From assembly GCA_963281255.1 (NCBI GenBank), contig OY725488.1, forward strand, positions 5,677,524-5,741,523: DNA of 64,000 nt, given 5' to 3'. Source of the stretch: Aphrocallistes beatrix. Lineage: Eukaryota; Porifera; Hexactinellida; Sceptrulophora; Aphrocallistidae. Position numbers and translations under genes: made by a program. The notes beneath the pieces are model-generated. The model had not been told where the DNA came from and searched no databases. It saw only the letters and a program-made list of their open reading frames with translations. Of this stretch, positions 1 to 10,154 are shown piece by piece (position 1 is the stretch's first letter; every line of letters begins with the position of its first letter).

Positions 1-71
1 GATCGTAGAGGTAGACGTCTTTCATTTGTCCTCAGCAGTTGTACTGGTTCCTCAATTAGCTTCCCGTGCAG

Positions 72-1041
72 GATAACCCTGAGTCCTCCTCCACCATCTA
101 CAACACACTGCTCGAGCTGAATCTGCGCCACTTCAGCCAGGACGCCGGGGTGGGTGAGGAGGAGCTGAAGCAGAGGGAGGAGCGCATCCTGCAGATCCTC
201 CAGAACAGAACGGCGCAGTACGACCTGGACCACGCCCTGATGCTGGCGCAGGTGCACGACTTCCGAGCTGGCATCCTCTACCTCTACGAGAAAGCCAAGC
301 TCTACCAGCAGATCCTGGTCTACCACATGGAGAAGGAGAACCACACGCAGGTGATTGAGACGTGCAAGAGGCATGGCGCCAGGGACTCCAGCCTCTGGGT
401 TAAGGCGCTCACCTACTTCGCTAGTCGACCAGACTGCAAGTCTCTGTTGAAAGAGGTCAGTGGACTATCTACATTATTTCCTGTAGCACCTAGATACCTT
501 CTCTGTTAAAACGTTGCATTAGGTGCTAGAGCACATAGAACGACAGAAGCTGCTCCCCCTCCTGGTCGTGGTACAGATCCTGAGTGAGAGCAAGAGCACC
601 AGTCTCCAGCTGGTGAAGGACCTGATCAGCAAGCACTTGCAGTCGGAGGAGGAGCGCATACAGGAAGACGAGAAGCACATCAAGAAGTACGTGGACGACA
701 CGGGGAAGATGCAGCAGCGCATTGAGGAGCTCAAGGTCAGTGCCACCATATTCCAAATCACCAAGTGCTCCCTCTGTAACAACAAGCTGTTCCCGCCCTC
801 TGTGCACTTCCTCTGCCAGCACTCGTACCACCAGTCCTGCGTGGAGGATGAGGGGGAATACCAGTGCCCCCTCTGCCACGAGGAGAATCAGAAAGTGCTG
901 GACATTATCCGGCAGCAAGAGCAGAATCTGAACGTCAACGAACAATTCCACAAACAGCTCCAGGCAACCTCGGATGGGTTCTCTGTCGTGGCTGAGTATT
1001 TCGGGAGAGGAGTGATGAACACCGTCCACAGCATGCATTGA
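72..1041 (+). CDS. VPS11: VPS11, C-terminal part (5' end outside window)
   Basis: Vacuolar protein sorting protein 11, a core subunit of the HOPS and CORVET tethering complexes that act in endosome-lysosome fusion. Two exons are visible: 72-455 (acceptor CAG at 69-71) and 523-1041, separated by a 67-nt GT-AG intron, phase 0. The first exon carries the alpha-solenoid (clathrin-heavy-chain-repeat-like) segment with the family motif HDFRAGILYLYEKAKLYQQI. The second holds a coiled region (EEERIQEDEKHIKK) followed by a RING-H2-type finger: KCSLCNNKL, then FLCQHSYHQSC, then CPLC. The family's C-terminal block FSVVAEYFGRGV is present just before the stop. Upstream exons lie beyond position 1. The 66-71 stretch also reads open, but the splice acceptor makes 72 the likely exon start. 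Assignment is from recognised family motifs. Confidence 0.95.
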
Positions 1042-1390
1042 TGACTCTACGCCCGCGCTAATTGGTGGACATATTGTTTAGTTCTGTGTAAATATCTATT
1101 ATATTGTGGCTTCAGTTACATGTGCTGATTCTTTGACTTAGTTATTTAGGCGATAGCTAACCTCCTTTTTAGATTAATTTTTTCTGTGTAAAGCGAGAGC
1201 ATTGCCGGCTATTCATAAGCTAGCATCTAAAACCCGGGTCATATGCTGGGACCAGAATTGACCTTGGATTTAGTTATCCCTGTTACAACCACATAATCCA
1301 ACTTACGATCTTCTTAAAGCAATGTTGATAAATGCTTTAAACATGTGTGTACTATGTTTAGATTATTCTGCAAGATATTCTGCTGGGGTG
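1042..1390. other. Intergenic spacer VPS11-XYLB
   Basis: About 350 bp of AT-rich DNA with the VPS11 3' UTR and the XYLB 5' region. No canonical AATAAA, TATA box or recognisable repeat was found, except that 1282-1301 (ACAACCACATAATCCAAC) resembles the arm of the perfect inverted repeat at 13779-13937. Confidence 0.4.
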
Positions 1391-2980
1391 ATGGCGGCGA
1401 GCGACAGTCTGTATCTCGGCTTCGACTTCAGCACTCAACAGTTGAAAGTGATAGCCATCACCCAGTCTCTCCACATATTCTGTGAAGAGTCTGTGTTGTT
1501 TGATCGAGATCTTCCTCAATTCAAAACCAAAGGCGGTGTGCACCGTAGCGCAACCAATCCTTTGAGAGTAACTGCCCCGCCTCTAATGTGGGTCTCCGCT
1601 CTAGATCTGCTCTTAAATAAACTCCAGTCATCTCACTTTCCCTTCGAGCGGGTGGCCTCCCTCTCAGGTGCAGGGCAGCAGCATGGGAGCGTCTACTGGT
1701 CAGAGGAAGGCGTGAGTTTGCTGGAGAAACTGAACCCTTCTCAAACTTTGAGCGACAATCTCGCTGCGGCATTCGCAGTGGACGACTCACCAGTCTGGAT
1801 GGATTCCTCCACCAAGGAGGAGTGTAGGGTGCTCGAGGCTGCTGCAGGAGGAGCTCTGTCTTTGTCTGCTCTCACAGGTTCCCGTGGCTATGAGCGTTTC
1901 ACCGGAAACCAGATCTTAAAGATTGTCAAAGAAAACTCCAAAATATCCCGTATATCCTTAGTGAGCAGCTTCGGAGCAAGCCTTCTCCTTGGTTCAGTGG
2001 CTCCTATAGACCTGAGTGATGGATCTGGTATGAACCTTCTAAACATCAAAAGCAAGAAATGGGAAGATTCGTTGCTCTTGGCTTGTAGGGGAGAGGGACT
2101 TGTCAAGCAACTAGGCGAGCCAGTTCAATCCAACTCTAGCCTCGGTGAGATACATCCGTACTATCAGCAGCGATGCGGCTTCACCAAGAAGTGCCGAGTA
2201 GTCTGCTTTACCGGAGATAATCCCAGCTCTCTTGCCGGCCTTCCTGCTTGTCCAGGTGACATCGTGATGAGTTTGGGGACGAGTGATACCTTATTCCTTT
2301 CCTTGACCGACCCCATCCCCTCCTTGATGGGTCATGTATTTGTGAGTCCATTAGACCCTGCCTGCTACATGGGATTGCTCTGCTACAAGAACGCCTCTCT
2401 CGCGCGAGAGAGGATTCGAGACAGCTGTGCAGATGGAACTTGGGAGAAGTTCGATTCCCTCCTGAGTAGCACTCCGCCTGGAAACGACGGAATCATTGCA
2501 ATGTACTTCTTCGAAGCTGAAATAACGCCGGGGCTCCAGGGAGTTTATCGGTTCGATGGCGACGGCACACCCGTGACTGAGATCAGCCCCGCACAAGAAG
2601 TCAGAGCTGTTCTAGAAGGACAGATCCTTGCGAAGCTGGCTCACTCCTCTTCTCTCGGCTATCATGCGAGTGCTGGGAGTCGGGTGATAGCGACTGGAGG
2701 TGCGTCCAGCAACCCACACATCCTCCAGCTGATCGCAGACGTGTTCAACACTCAAGTGTTTGTTGTAGAGAGCACCAGCAATTCTGCTTGTTTGGGAGCT
2801 GCGATCAGATCATTGTATGCTGCTGAAACTGAGCTTACCGTTACATATCCTGAGTTGGTGGAGAGAGCTGTGAAGTGTAGTTTCGCAGCCAAGCCAAGGT
2901 CTGATGTTGTGATGATATACAAAGAGATGCTTGAGAGGTATCGAAGGTTGGAAGAAATATTATTAAATTCCAAGGTTTGA
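1391..2980 (+). CDS. XYLB: Xylulose kinase (xylulokinase), intronless
   Basis: ATP-dependent phosphorylation of D-xylulose to xylulose 5-phosphate, linking the glucuronate-xylulose route to the pentose phosphate pathway; cytosolic. FGGY-family carbohydrate kinase of 529 residues from the ATG at 1391 (animal XYLB is about 536). The frame stays open back to an ATG at 1322, but the 1391 methionine directly precedes the family N-terminus LYLGFDFSTQQLKV. Other landmarks are SGAGQQHGSVYW, CPVW-like SPVWMDSST, LTGSRGYERFTGNQI, the actin-fold ATP-site segments FTGDNPSSLAG and VSLGTSDT-like MSLGTSDTLF, and IATGGASSN with SNSACLGAA near the C-terminus. The whole frame is one exon. 280-350 bp separate it from VPS11 on the same strand; no shared promoter is evident. 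Confidence 0.95.
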   Translation: MAASDSLYLGFDFSTQQLKVIAITQSLHIFCEESVLFDRDLPQFKTKGGVHRSATNPLRVTAPPLMWVSALDLLLNKLQSSHFPFERVASLSGAGQQHGSVYWSEEGVSLLEKLNPSQTLSDNLAAAFAVDDSPVWMDSSTKEECRVLEAAAGGALSLSALTGSRGYERFTGNQILKIVKENSKISRISLVSSFGASLLLGSVAPIDLSDGSGMNLLNIKSKKWEDSLLLACRGEGLVKQLGEPVQSNSSLGEIHPYYQQRCGFTKKCRVVCFTGDNPSSLAGLPACPGDIVMSLGTSDTLFLSLTDPIPSLMGHVFVSPLDPACYMGLLCYKNASLARERIRDSCADGTWEKFDSLLSSTPPGNDGIIAMYFFEAEITPGLQGVYRFDGDGTPVTEISPAQEVRAVLEGQILAKLAHSSSLGYHASAGSRVIATGGASSNPHILQLIADVFNTQVFVVESTSNSACLGAAIRSLYAAETELTVTYPELVERAVKCSFAAKPRSDVVMIYKEMLERYRRLEEILLNSKV

Positions 2981-3179
2981 TGCTTTTTTGGATATTTTAA
3001 AGATCACTTAAAATTATTCAGTGAGTTCTGGTTTGCCGTGATATACTTCTTCAAACTAATAATTTGTTACTTTCATATTCACTTATTTCGAAATTATTTG
3101 AATTACATTATTTTACTAGTATTATACAATCGCGCACTTGCACTTGCATAATATTCTTTCCAAATTCGATATTCAGGAT

Positions 3180-3265
3180 ATACAACCCCGCACGCAAAAA
3201 ACGAAGCGCGCTTGAATATAAATATACACACATATATACATTAACTGAGTTTTAATAGTTTGGAT
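3180..3265. repeat. Degenerate terminus of the GCGCGCTTG repeat clan
   Basis: Contains CGAAGCGCGCTTGAA followed by a TA-rich stretch and then the inverted end sequence ending GAGTTTTAATAG. It has the same arrangement as the better preserved right ends at 11300-11353 and 53740-53800. No internal body is recognisable here. Confidence 0.55.
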
Positions 3266-3284
3266 TCCCATGATTTGATATAAA

Positions 3285-3470
3285 CTATTGAAAGCTAGTC
3301 TGCAGCATATTTTCGAATTTTGTTTACTCTGTAGCTATTGTAAACAAAAACCAACAAAATATTTGGCATAAGTTTCTAAATAAGATATTAGGAATCCGCA
3401 CCCTTGAAAAAACAGGTCAATCGTTGGAAGCCAGCCTGAACATATTTTCCAAATTTGTTTATTTTATGTA
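3285..3470 (-). repeat. Dispersed repeat family D (reverse copy)
   Basis: Related in reverse orientation to 16750-16955, 18320-18500, 35870-36060 and 47640-47850. Shared words are 'GTTTACAATAG..ACATAAAGTAAAC', 'AACGGTTGACAT' and 'GGGGTGTAGA' (read on the opposite strand here). Two tandem sub-units are visible in this copy. Confidence 0.5.
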
Positions 3471-3700
3471 CGAGGGGCATACAAAAAGTTTTTAGCCACG
3501 TAAAAAGTATTCATTTTTTTATTTTTTACAGTTTTGTAAAGTATTTACCCCAAGCTTGTATGCAAGGTTTCATCCTTCCAAATCCGCGAAGTCTAGATTT
3601 CGGGCGTTGTTCACAGAGGTTTTTGAAGACTTCAAGAAGACACCCGTGTAATACAATTCAGAATTAATTGTTCTTCGCTCCTTTAACAGTATGATGCAAC
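3471..3700. mobile_element. Possible mariner end fragment
   Basis: TACGAGGGGCATACAAAAAG at 3474 resembles the terminal repeat typical of some mariner families. No matching second end or transposase frame was found nearby, so at most this is a solo end. Weak call. Confidence 0.3.
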
Positions 3701-3734
3701 AACAATAACGGCAATAACTTAATCCAGATCCAAT

Positions 3735-4034
3735 CCAAGTATTCAAGCTAGTTGGGACTCTCATACGCTCCCTAGTAACAGGAAGCAACATCAAGTATGC
3801 TATATACTTCTGTCTAGATTCCTATGAGAATATTCTGGTGGGTAATTGTAGTGATCACTGCATCAGAATATTCTCTCCAGACGGAATCCTTATACAGAAG
3901 ATTGGTAGAGAGGGAAAGAAGGAAGCAGGAGAGTTATACTCTCCCAAAAGTATAGCAGTAGACTCTAAACAAAGAATAATTAAGTGGATGATAAAGATGA
4001 CAACAAACTCCAAGCTTTCTAACTTCCAATTGTA
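3735..4034 (+). pseudogene. NHL-repeat gene fragment, copy 1
   Basis: The + frame 3838-4034 encodes one NHL-like beta-propeller blade: IRIFSPDGILIQKIGREGKK, then SPKSIAVDSKQRI. It is cut by a premature end in what should be the next strand. The same kind of blade occurs in the intact NHL gene at 41922-42788 (EFNLPYGIAVDSYGRLFVTD). Upstream sequence TATTCAAGCTAG is shared with copy 2 about 535 bp downstream, so the two arose by tandem duplication. No start codon, promoter or further blades are present; treated as a relic. Confidence 0.6.
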
Positions 4035-4270
4035 ATATTCGATTCTTCATATGATTTATGTTCATTATTCTCAATACTTCAATGGTCTAAATCTATTAAC
4101 ATTAAAGTTTATCAATTCATACTTGCTTACTACATTTATTGGGGAATCACTGTGTCTCCACACCATTTGTTGTTCTATCATTCTGGTATAAACACACAAA
4201 AAAGTTTGATTGAGAGAACGAATTTCTGAACAAACTGCATCAAATATTTATTCGTTATTCGTCGATTTTC

Positions 4271-4720
4271 CAAGTATTCAAGCTAGATGGTACCCTCATA
4301 TGCTCCCTAGTGACGAGAAATGACATCAAGTATGTTATATACAGTAGAACTCGTTAATACGAAACTCCGGTTAGTACGAACATATATTTTATCCCCTACG
4401 GAGGAAAATACATGTAAATCACAAACAAATTTCGACCGTCCTTGGTGTTCGTATAAACGAGGTTCTACAGTAGTTCTGTTTTGATTCCTATGAGAATATT
4501 TTGGGAGTGAACAAAGAGGTCACTGTATCAGAACGTTCCCTCCAGATGGAATCCTGATGCAGATGATTGGTAGAGAGGGAAAGAAGGAAGCATGAGAGTT
4601 ATCCTTCCCTAAAGGTATAGCAGTAGACTCTAAACAAAGACTAATTATGGGCGATAAGGTGGATGAGCCTTGCCACTTTTGATTAACATGATGACAATGG
4701 ACAAAAATCAACGACATATT
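4271..4720 (+). pseudogene. NHL-repeat gene fragment, copy 2, split by a MITE
   Basis: Nucleotide-level duplicate of 3735-4034 with substitutions and in-frame stops (for example GAAGCATGAGAG in place of GAAGCAGGAGAG). A 129-bp TIR element (4342-4470) is inserted inside it. The duplicate extends slightly further than copy 1 and shows the blade continuing as 'GDKVDEP'. Non-coding relic. Confidence 0.55.
4342..4470. mobile_element. pogo/Tigger-like MITE, 129 bp
   Basis: Terminal inverted repeats CAGTAGAACTCGTTAATACG and, inverted at the far end, CTGTAGAACCTCGTTTATAC, flanked on both sides by TA (4340-4341, 4471-4472). Copy 1 of the surrounding NHL relic shows the uninterrupted target. No coding capacity. 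The TIR style is that of pogo/Tigger-type Tc1-mariner elements. Confidence 0.75.
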
Positions 4721-4739
4721 TGTCACGCAGTTTCGAAAA

Positions 4740-4850
4740 TACAACATTCAGAATCTACACCCCTAAAAACCCTAGGTCAACTGTTGAAAGCTAGTCTGTA
4801 GCATATTTTTAAAATTTCGTCAAAAGGTGTGAAAATAGACATACTATGCG
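4740..4850 (-). repeat. Family D fragment
   Basis: Short reverse copy of the family D unit (ACACCCCTAAAAACCCTAGG, then GTTGAAAGCTAGTCTG), adjoining the NHL relic as in the 3285-3470 copy. Confidence 0.4.
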
Positions 4851-5005
4851 CCTTATTCACTAACAAAACTTAAGTTTTGCTTAACTTAAAACTTAAGTAT
4901 AACTTAAGCAAAATCTAAGTATTTGCTTAAGTTTAAGCAAATACTTAGTTTTTGCTTAAAGTTAAGCAAAACTTAAGTTAAGAAGTTTAGTGACTAAGAG
5001 CCATA
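4851..5005. mobile_element. TIR element with repeated CTTAAG palindromes
   Basis: About 155 bp bounded by GCGCCTTATTCACTAAC and, inverted, GGCTCTTAGTCACTAAAC. The interior is almost entirely repeats of AACTTAAG, GCTTAAG and CTTAAGC words on both strands. Non-coding. It belongs to the same structural style as the hAT-like palindromic-word elements at 5478, 13006, 26029 and 56874, but a target duplication is not clear. Confidence 0.6.
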
Positions 5006-5477
5006 GTCTCTTTTATTTCTAAATACACTGAGAAAATTAACATGTGTGTTTACGCGTAAGTTATTACGGAGTAAAAACGACCGTTTATTGTGGTTTTGTA
5101 TGATTTACTGTTGTGAGAGTGAAACCATATATAGTGCATAGAAAGGTGTGAAAAATTGATGTTGGCATGTATGTATGTAATTTATTCGATGTTTTCAATG
5201 ACCGAACCCGAAGCATTTGTATTTGGCTCAATGCTTTACTTTTCGTTTATAACTTTGATTGACCATCAGATTTCTACATATGTTTTTACAGCATATTTTT
5301 CTGTATGCAATAAAATGTAATACCGGAACCCTACTACCGCACTCTATTGCTATTGTTGATTATTAATTACTTCAATTAAATTATAGTGGTACATTCAAGT
5401 CTATTTATAATCAATGTATGATACTACTAAAAACATGTATAATGTCACGCAGATTCGCTCAAACAATCATGTATGAT
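5006..5477. other. Non-coding spacer
   Basis: AT-rich, no gene. 5085-5160 (GAGAGTGAAACCATATA, GAAAGGTGTGAAAAATT) matches parts of 16540-16660 and 38230-38290, so it is a fragment of the same dispersed repeat. Confidence 0.4.
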
Positions 5478-5843
5478 CAGGGAAGGTAGATTACTGGTTA
5501 ATAACTGTTAACAAATTGCTGTGTTAACAGCAAGGCTTTCTTCCTTCAAAGATTCCAATTATAGCTAGATAGTTCCTGCTTTACTGTACTGTTATAACAG
5601 TGAATCAGATGCTTACAATAGTTGTTAACAATAAATAGTGGCTGTTAGCAGCAAGTTAGTTGCTATGAAATTCCTTCAAAAATTTAATATTAGTGACATT
5701 TTGCATCAACTTAAATAGAAAATTTGCCAAAACATAAATTAAAATTGTAAATATTACTAGTTTTATATCTAAAATGATACACTCCAAACAAAAGATTGAA
5801 ATTGCTGTTAACAGCAACATGCTGTTCCATACTTCGATCCCTG
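5478..5843. mobile_element. hAT-like MITE with CTGTTAACAG words, 8-bp TSD
   Basis: 366 bp starting CAGGGA and ending TCCCTG, flanked by exact 8-bp duplications TGTATGAT (5470-5477 and 5844-5851), the hAT signature. Both subterminal zones repeat the palindrome CTGTTAACAG and variants (ACTGTTATAACAGT, GCTGTTAGCAGC). A reverse-oriented relative lies at 60511-60830. No ORF. Confidence 0.8.
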
Positions 5844-5995
5844 TGTATGATACATATATGATACGGTATCACTCATATATATTTTAATACACACTCAAAT
5901 AATAATGTTTGATACATGCATGAAACCACTCAGATACATTATAATGCACACTCAAATAATCATGCTAAATCCACACCAAGGGGTAGTAAAAAACA

Positions 5996-6014
5996 CACAC
6001 ACACACACACACAC
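5996..6014. repeat. (CA)n microsatellite
   Basis: Run of ACAC repeats just downstream of the 3' end of the HMGL/EF-hand gene. Confidence 0.9.
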
Positions 6015-6025
6015 AATGAAATGCA

Positions 6026-7783
6026 TTATTTGGTAATGCAAGTATATGTGCAAAACTGATCCAATGAACTAGTACCATCCGTGATCGGTGTGACCACTTC
6101 ATTTTGCATTGCCATAAAGAGTCCTTTCTTGAATGTAACAGACAGCAGTTCTTCCAGGTCACTGATCTCAGGATATTCGGTGATAGCCCACTTAACATAG
6201 ACCATACACTCGGACCATTCAACTTTGCCATCATTGTTTATATCAAGAGCCTTTAATGCCTTCCTTGCATCTCCAGATTTGATTTTCGGGTAGTAAGGTT
6301 GTAGAAATCGGTGGTAAAATGTCTCATATTCAAGTGCATCATCGCCTTGTTGATCCAACTCTTCAGTTCCATCTAATTCGTCCCAGATTGTGCGAAGTTG
6401 AGACTTTAATATTTTCCACTGGGGCGTATTTATTTCCCACTTATCTATGACATTCCTCATCCTAACATTCAAATGCCCTCCAGCCCGATCGAATAGTAGA
6501 GCTAATCCGACAGGAGTCATATACTCCTCCTTTCGATTATTAATCAGGTCTTGAATCATTTTCTGTTTCATCAGGCGGATTCTCTCTTCCGTGAAATCTG
6601 CGTTGAAACCGAAAGTATTCAGCATCTGTTGCTTCAGCATATCTGTTGAAGAGAGCGTGCTAACACGGATTGGCTGATCTTCACCGAAGAAACTCGCTAA
6701 GTTGAAAGACTCCCGACCACCAGCAATGCCACCGAAATCAAAAACACTGTCCAATGCCCTTTCCCCGTACAGACATTGCCTAGGGTGTGGAGGCGTACCG
6801 GTTGTAAGTTTCGTTACTTCAATAGCAGCATCTCTTAAATATGTGCAATTGTATCTCGCGAGTATTTTTGTGTTTCCCATGCGAATCAGATTCATGAGTG
6901 TGATACTGGAACAAGCATGCCCGAATGCTGCTCCTTCTTCGCAAACACTCGCCCAAATGCCATCTGCTCCTGCCTTTAGGCACTCGAGTTGTACACTCTC
7001 CGCTAAACCCAAATACTGGTGGACATGTACCACCAGATGACCTTTGTCCCATCCCGCGGAATTCATTATCTCACGGATAGAGCTCGTCCATAGCTTCATT
7101 TGCTCGACAGGAAATTGTCCGGTAGGTTCTTCATACATCAATCCTAAGGGGCGTCTCAGCTCATTTAAAGAGCTGATATATTGGACCACCTTCAGTACAC
7201 GTTCCGGACATTTGGCCATTGCAATGGGGAAATCTCTTAAATTGATGAATATCCTCGAATTGGGACAAAGTTGCTGCTTACTCCACTCAATCCTTTGAAA
7301 CATTAGTTGACACACTTCCTCAATTATCGACTTTTGGGTCCAATCTATTCTTTGGTCAGCCAAGTCAATCTCAATGATAGGATTGCGCAATTTGAGTTCT
7401 TTCATCTTGAGTAGGGTGACCGGGACTGTCTCATCATTGATAATGCCATCTTCAGTGACATCATCTATGAAATCACAGAACGCATAGAGTTTAGTCATAT
7501 CTTCTCCTTTCTCGAACAATTGCTTGACGAACTCATCGTCAACGCGGTCCTCATCTGAGAAGGCTGCTACTACGACATGTTGATAGCCGCACTTCTTTAC
7601 TTCTTTGAAAATTTTCCATTTGTCTTCTAGCGTGTGCCCTTTCAGTTGACCGACCGTGCTCTCCCGAAGAGAATTGTCCATTACGAAACAGTCTAATTCG
7701 CGAAGGATTTTTTGTTGCGCACGTTTTTCGTCTTCGCCTTGGTCGAGTTGGGCCATTATTTTCTTGATTGTTCCTTGATACAT
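6026..7783 (-). CDS. HMGL-like (DRE-TIM) protein with C-terminal EF-hand, intronless
   Basis: 585 residues, one exon. Residues about 30-400 look like the pyruvate carboxyltransferase/HMG-CoA-lyase-like TIM barrel. DNSLRESTVG (36-45) resembles the D-x-x-R-E start of strand 1. HLVVHVHQYLGLAES (249-263) matches the metal-binding HxH strand, with QY where HMGL and isopropylmalate synthases have ND. AGADGIWASVCEEGAAFGHA (271-290) is the strand 7-8 region. Residues 514-525 (DINNDGKVEWSE) form a canonical 12-residue EF-hand loop, and 468-495 may be a degenerate partner. No signal peptide or targeting motif is obvious. The reaction cannot be assigned: acyl-CoA lyase or synthase chemistry is inference from fold, and calcium control is inference from the EF-hand. 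A TATA box lies about 80 bp upstream. Clear coding sequence; product name provisional. Confidence 0.8.
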   Translation of the reverse strand: MYQGTIKKIMAQLDQGEDEKRAQQKILRELDCFVMDNSLRESTVGQLKGHTLEDKWKIFKEVKKCGYQHVVVAAFSDEDRVDDEFVKQLFEKGEDMTKLYAFCDFIDDVTEDGIINDETVPVTLLKMKELKLRNPIIEIDLADQRIDWTQKSIIEEVCQLMFQRIEWSKQQLCPNSRIFINLRDFPIAMAKCPERVLKVVQYISSLNELRRPLGLMYEEPTGQFPVEQMKLWTSSIREIMNSAGWDKGHLVVHVHQYLGLAESVQLECLKAGADGIWASVCEEGAAFGHACSSITLMNLIRMGNTKILARYNCTYLRDAAIEVTKLTTGTPPHPRQCLYGERALDSVFDFGGIAGGRESFNLASFFGEDQPIRVSTLSSTDMLKQQMLNTFGFNADFTEERIRLMKQKMIQDLINNRKEEYMTPVGLALLFDRAGGHLNVRMRNVIDKWEINTPQWKILKSQLRTIWDELDGTEELDQQGDDALEYETFYHRFLQPYYPKIKSGDARKALKALDINNDGKVEWSECMVYVKWAITEYPEISDLEELLSVTFKKGLFMAMQNEVVTPITDGTSSLDQFCTYTCITK

Positions 7784-7863
7784 TTCTTATCGAATGAATA
7801 GGATGTTTTGGTGTAGTAGAGTTGTTTGTGTTTTATTTGGTTATTTGTTATTTCTTTCTGGGG

Positions 7864-7871
7864 TTTATATA
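7864..7871 (-). promoter_or_regulatory. TATA box for the HMGL/EF-hand gene
   Basis: TATATAAA on the minus strand, 81 bp upstream of the ATG at 7783. Spacing allows a start near 7835-7840 and a short 5' UTR. Confidence 0.55.
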
Positions 7872-8219
7872 CTTTCTCAGTTAGCTAGTTACATATATAA
7901 TAGTTGACACAAACGGCTAGTTTTTTCAATCATATTGAAACTATCAGTGGGAAATACCCATTGTTTCAATCCTAGTATTTGACACACTATCATCATTTGA
8001 ATTGCTGATCTAGCTGTTTTTATAATAACAATTTTTTTCAATTGCGTTTTGTTTTATTCCTTGGAGACGGTTAGAATTTAATGTGTTGATGAAACTGGCT
8101 TTTCAATTAGCGGTTTCTAAATGGGAAGATTTGATGTAATCACTTGTAAATTATTATATTTTGTATTCCATTTTGAAAAATGTCGGGGGATAATACGATA
8201 GTACAGGAAGTTGCGCATG

Positions 8220-8400
8220 AACTGGGGTCTGACTGAATGGTGGAATCTAGCGGAACCTGGTGTGACTGGTAGAATTCGCTGGAATCCACTGAATGGTGTA
8301 AACTAATTGAATATCTAGAAATCGACTGAATGGTGGAATCTGGGAGATTATTTGACTGATAGTGGAATCTGGTGGAATTTTGTTGAATGGTGAAAGCTGG
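8220..8400. repeat. Degenerate tandem repeat
   Basis: Imperfect reiteration of GACTGAATGGTGGAATCTGG-like units over about 180 bp. No coding potential supported; a 103-residue minus-strand frame here is compositional. Confidence 0.5.
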
Positions 8401-9144
8401 TAAACAGTGGCGGCACGAGGGGGCGGGTGCGCTGGGAGTCGTAAATCCCAAAATTTATATTAATAATTTTATCAATAAATGTTCGAGTCGCACCCCATAT
8501 TATCACTATAGAGCTATACGAAATAATATATTATTAACATACATAGTATCTGTATGTTGTAGTAAAATTAGTAAAATTGGTACAGAATTCGTATCTTTAC
8601 AATAGTGCGGTCCGCCCCTCCCCCAGCACATTGGTCCGCAACCCCTTCGTCCCTTCGAGGAGGCAATCTAGATACTCGACATCGTTTACTACAATCTGGA
8701 AGCAGGGCTGGCCCTAGCTAGAATGGCGCCCAGGGTGAGGTCAACATTCTGGCGCCCGTTACAAACGGAATCCTAATTGCCATGATGTACTAAAAATATA
8801 CATTTAAAGTATAGACTTTTTTAAGTAAGGACTGTAGGCGTTCAATCTCCTGGAACTTGGGCCCATTGTGTATTATTGATATCTCGTATTCGGCTCAAGT
8901 TAGACATGGAGAATCTTTTTTTGTTAAATAAGAAGTCGTAATTGAATCCATTGGTAATGTTGCCTCAACTATGTATGGAATGTGAATTATGTTTCCAGTC
9001 TTCCACACCTGTTTTTTTACAGATTTAGTCATAGTTGAAGTATTCTAATAAATTGCTCAACCCAATGAATAAAAGTATCAACCTTTGCCACCAGAGGTAA
9101 TTCATTATAATCATACGTATAACTTTTGATTTAGAATATGTGCT
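8401..9144. other. Repeat-derived non-coding DNA
   Basis: CAGTGGCGGCACGAGGGGG at 8406 resembles the start of a hAT-type element (compare 29173), but no matching end was found. CAGGGCTGGCCCTAG at 8705 is another element-like start. 8819-8870 matches 37078-37130 (GACTGTAGG, CTGGAACTTGGG, CCATTGTGTGT-like). No gene. Confidence 0.4.
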
Positions 9145-9560
9145 GAAAAATAGTTAGCTTTCTTACGTGTCTTACGTGTCAAACAATTTTCATCTATAAA
9201 ATATCGTAAGTCTTCACAAACAACTAACTCTGCAATATCATGGACCATCAAGCCAAAGTTGTGGAAAATTCCCTCAACAAAGCATTACCATCAATAATTA
9301 ATGATATATGAAACATTCTAATTGCTATCGTTGATGATATCCAGGTTGAAACATGCGGCGTACTAAATGCACACATTTCTGATGTTCGTCTCTATTTCAA
9401 ATATGATTTGTCTCCTCAAGTGTCGTAACCCAAATCATTACTGCGGTTATGTAGTAGACTATTGCATACGGTAATTTCTATGCAACAATGCTTAATCAGA
9501 CATTAAGAAGATACAGCTAAATCATTGCATTCGTAGCAAATTTATATATATGTCTCATCA
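9145..9560 (+). repeat. Dispersed repeat E, copy 1
   Basis: Shares long blocks in the same order with 12270-12770, including AAATATCGTAAGTCTTCA, GAAACATTCTAATTGCTATC, CCAGGTTGAAAC and CAAAGTGTCGTAACCCAAAT-like. Non-coding. A tail fragment recurs at 15595-15640 (ACAGCTAAATCATTGCATTC). Confidence 0.65.
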
Positions 9561-9987
9561 GTCATCATCACAAAAAAATCACTATCTTTTAAACTGTTGT
9601 CAGGTGAGGCATTACGGCTAGACATCAGCACTAATTTTAGAACTGTGCACCTATTGTACGAGTACTACTTGTATTATATAGGATCATAGATCCTATATAC
9701 GTAATGTATAGGAACCACACTAAAATGACTAAATCAGGAATGATTGATACAAGCATAATTTTTATGTCGTAAAGCATGTAAATTTCCTCAATTTTAAGAG
9801 TTAACGTTACGTCTGAGACTAGGACTTGCTCAAACTAGTGACAAAAATATTCCGGCATGCCAAAAATCTGCTTTCGCTAATGACTGTATATCCGTTTATA
9901 TCGTTGATGAATTTAATTCAGATATTTTTATATGTTTATAGATAAACAGAGCAACAAATATTAAAAAAATACTTAATAGTGTCTAGG

Positions 9988-10110
9988 AATCAAGGGTTGC
10001 AACCAAATAGTTCAATATTCGGTTAGACCAAATACTATTTGGTAATATTTGATATTCGGTTGAGAACCGAATATCAGTATTCGTATTCGGTTAGAGCAAC
10101 CGAATATGAT
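9988..10110. mobile_element. Partial palindromic-word element (AACCGAATATTCGGTT)
   Basis: Begins CAAGGGTTGCAACC and contains at least six ATTCGGTT/AACCGAAT words in both orientations. The far end was not found. Structure matches the hAT-like palindromic-word elements. Confidence 0.4.
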
Positions 10111-10154
10111 CACAAAGCCGTGTCGCCAGGTGTGATGTAGTCAGGTTGAAACCA

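Noticed and set aside
526..1038. Long minus-strand frame opposite VPS11 (170 residues)
   Set aside because: Shadow of a GC-rich coding exon; the + strand has clear VPS11 motifs and splice sites.
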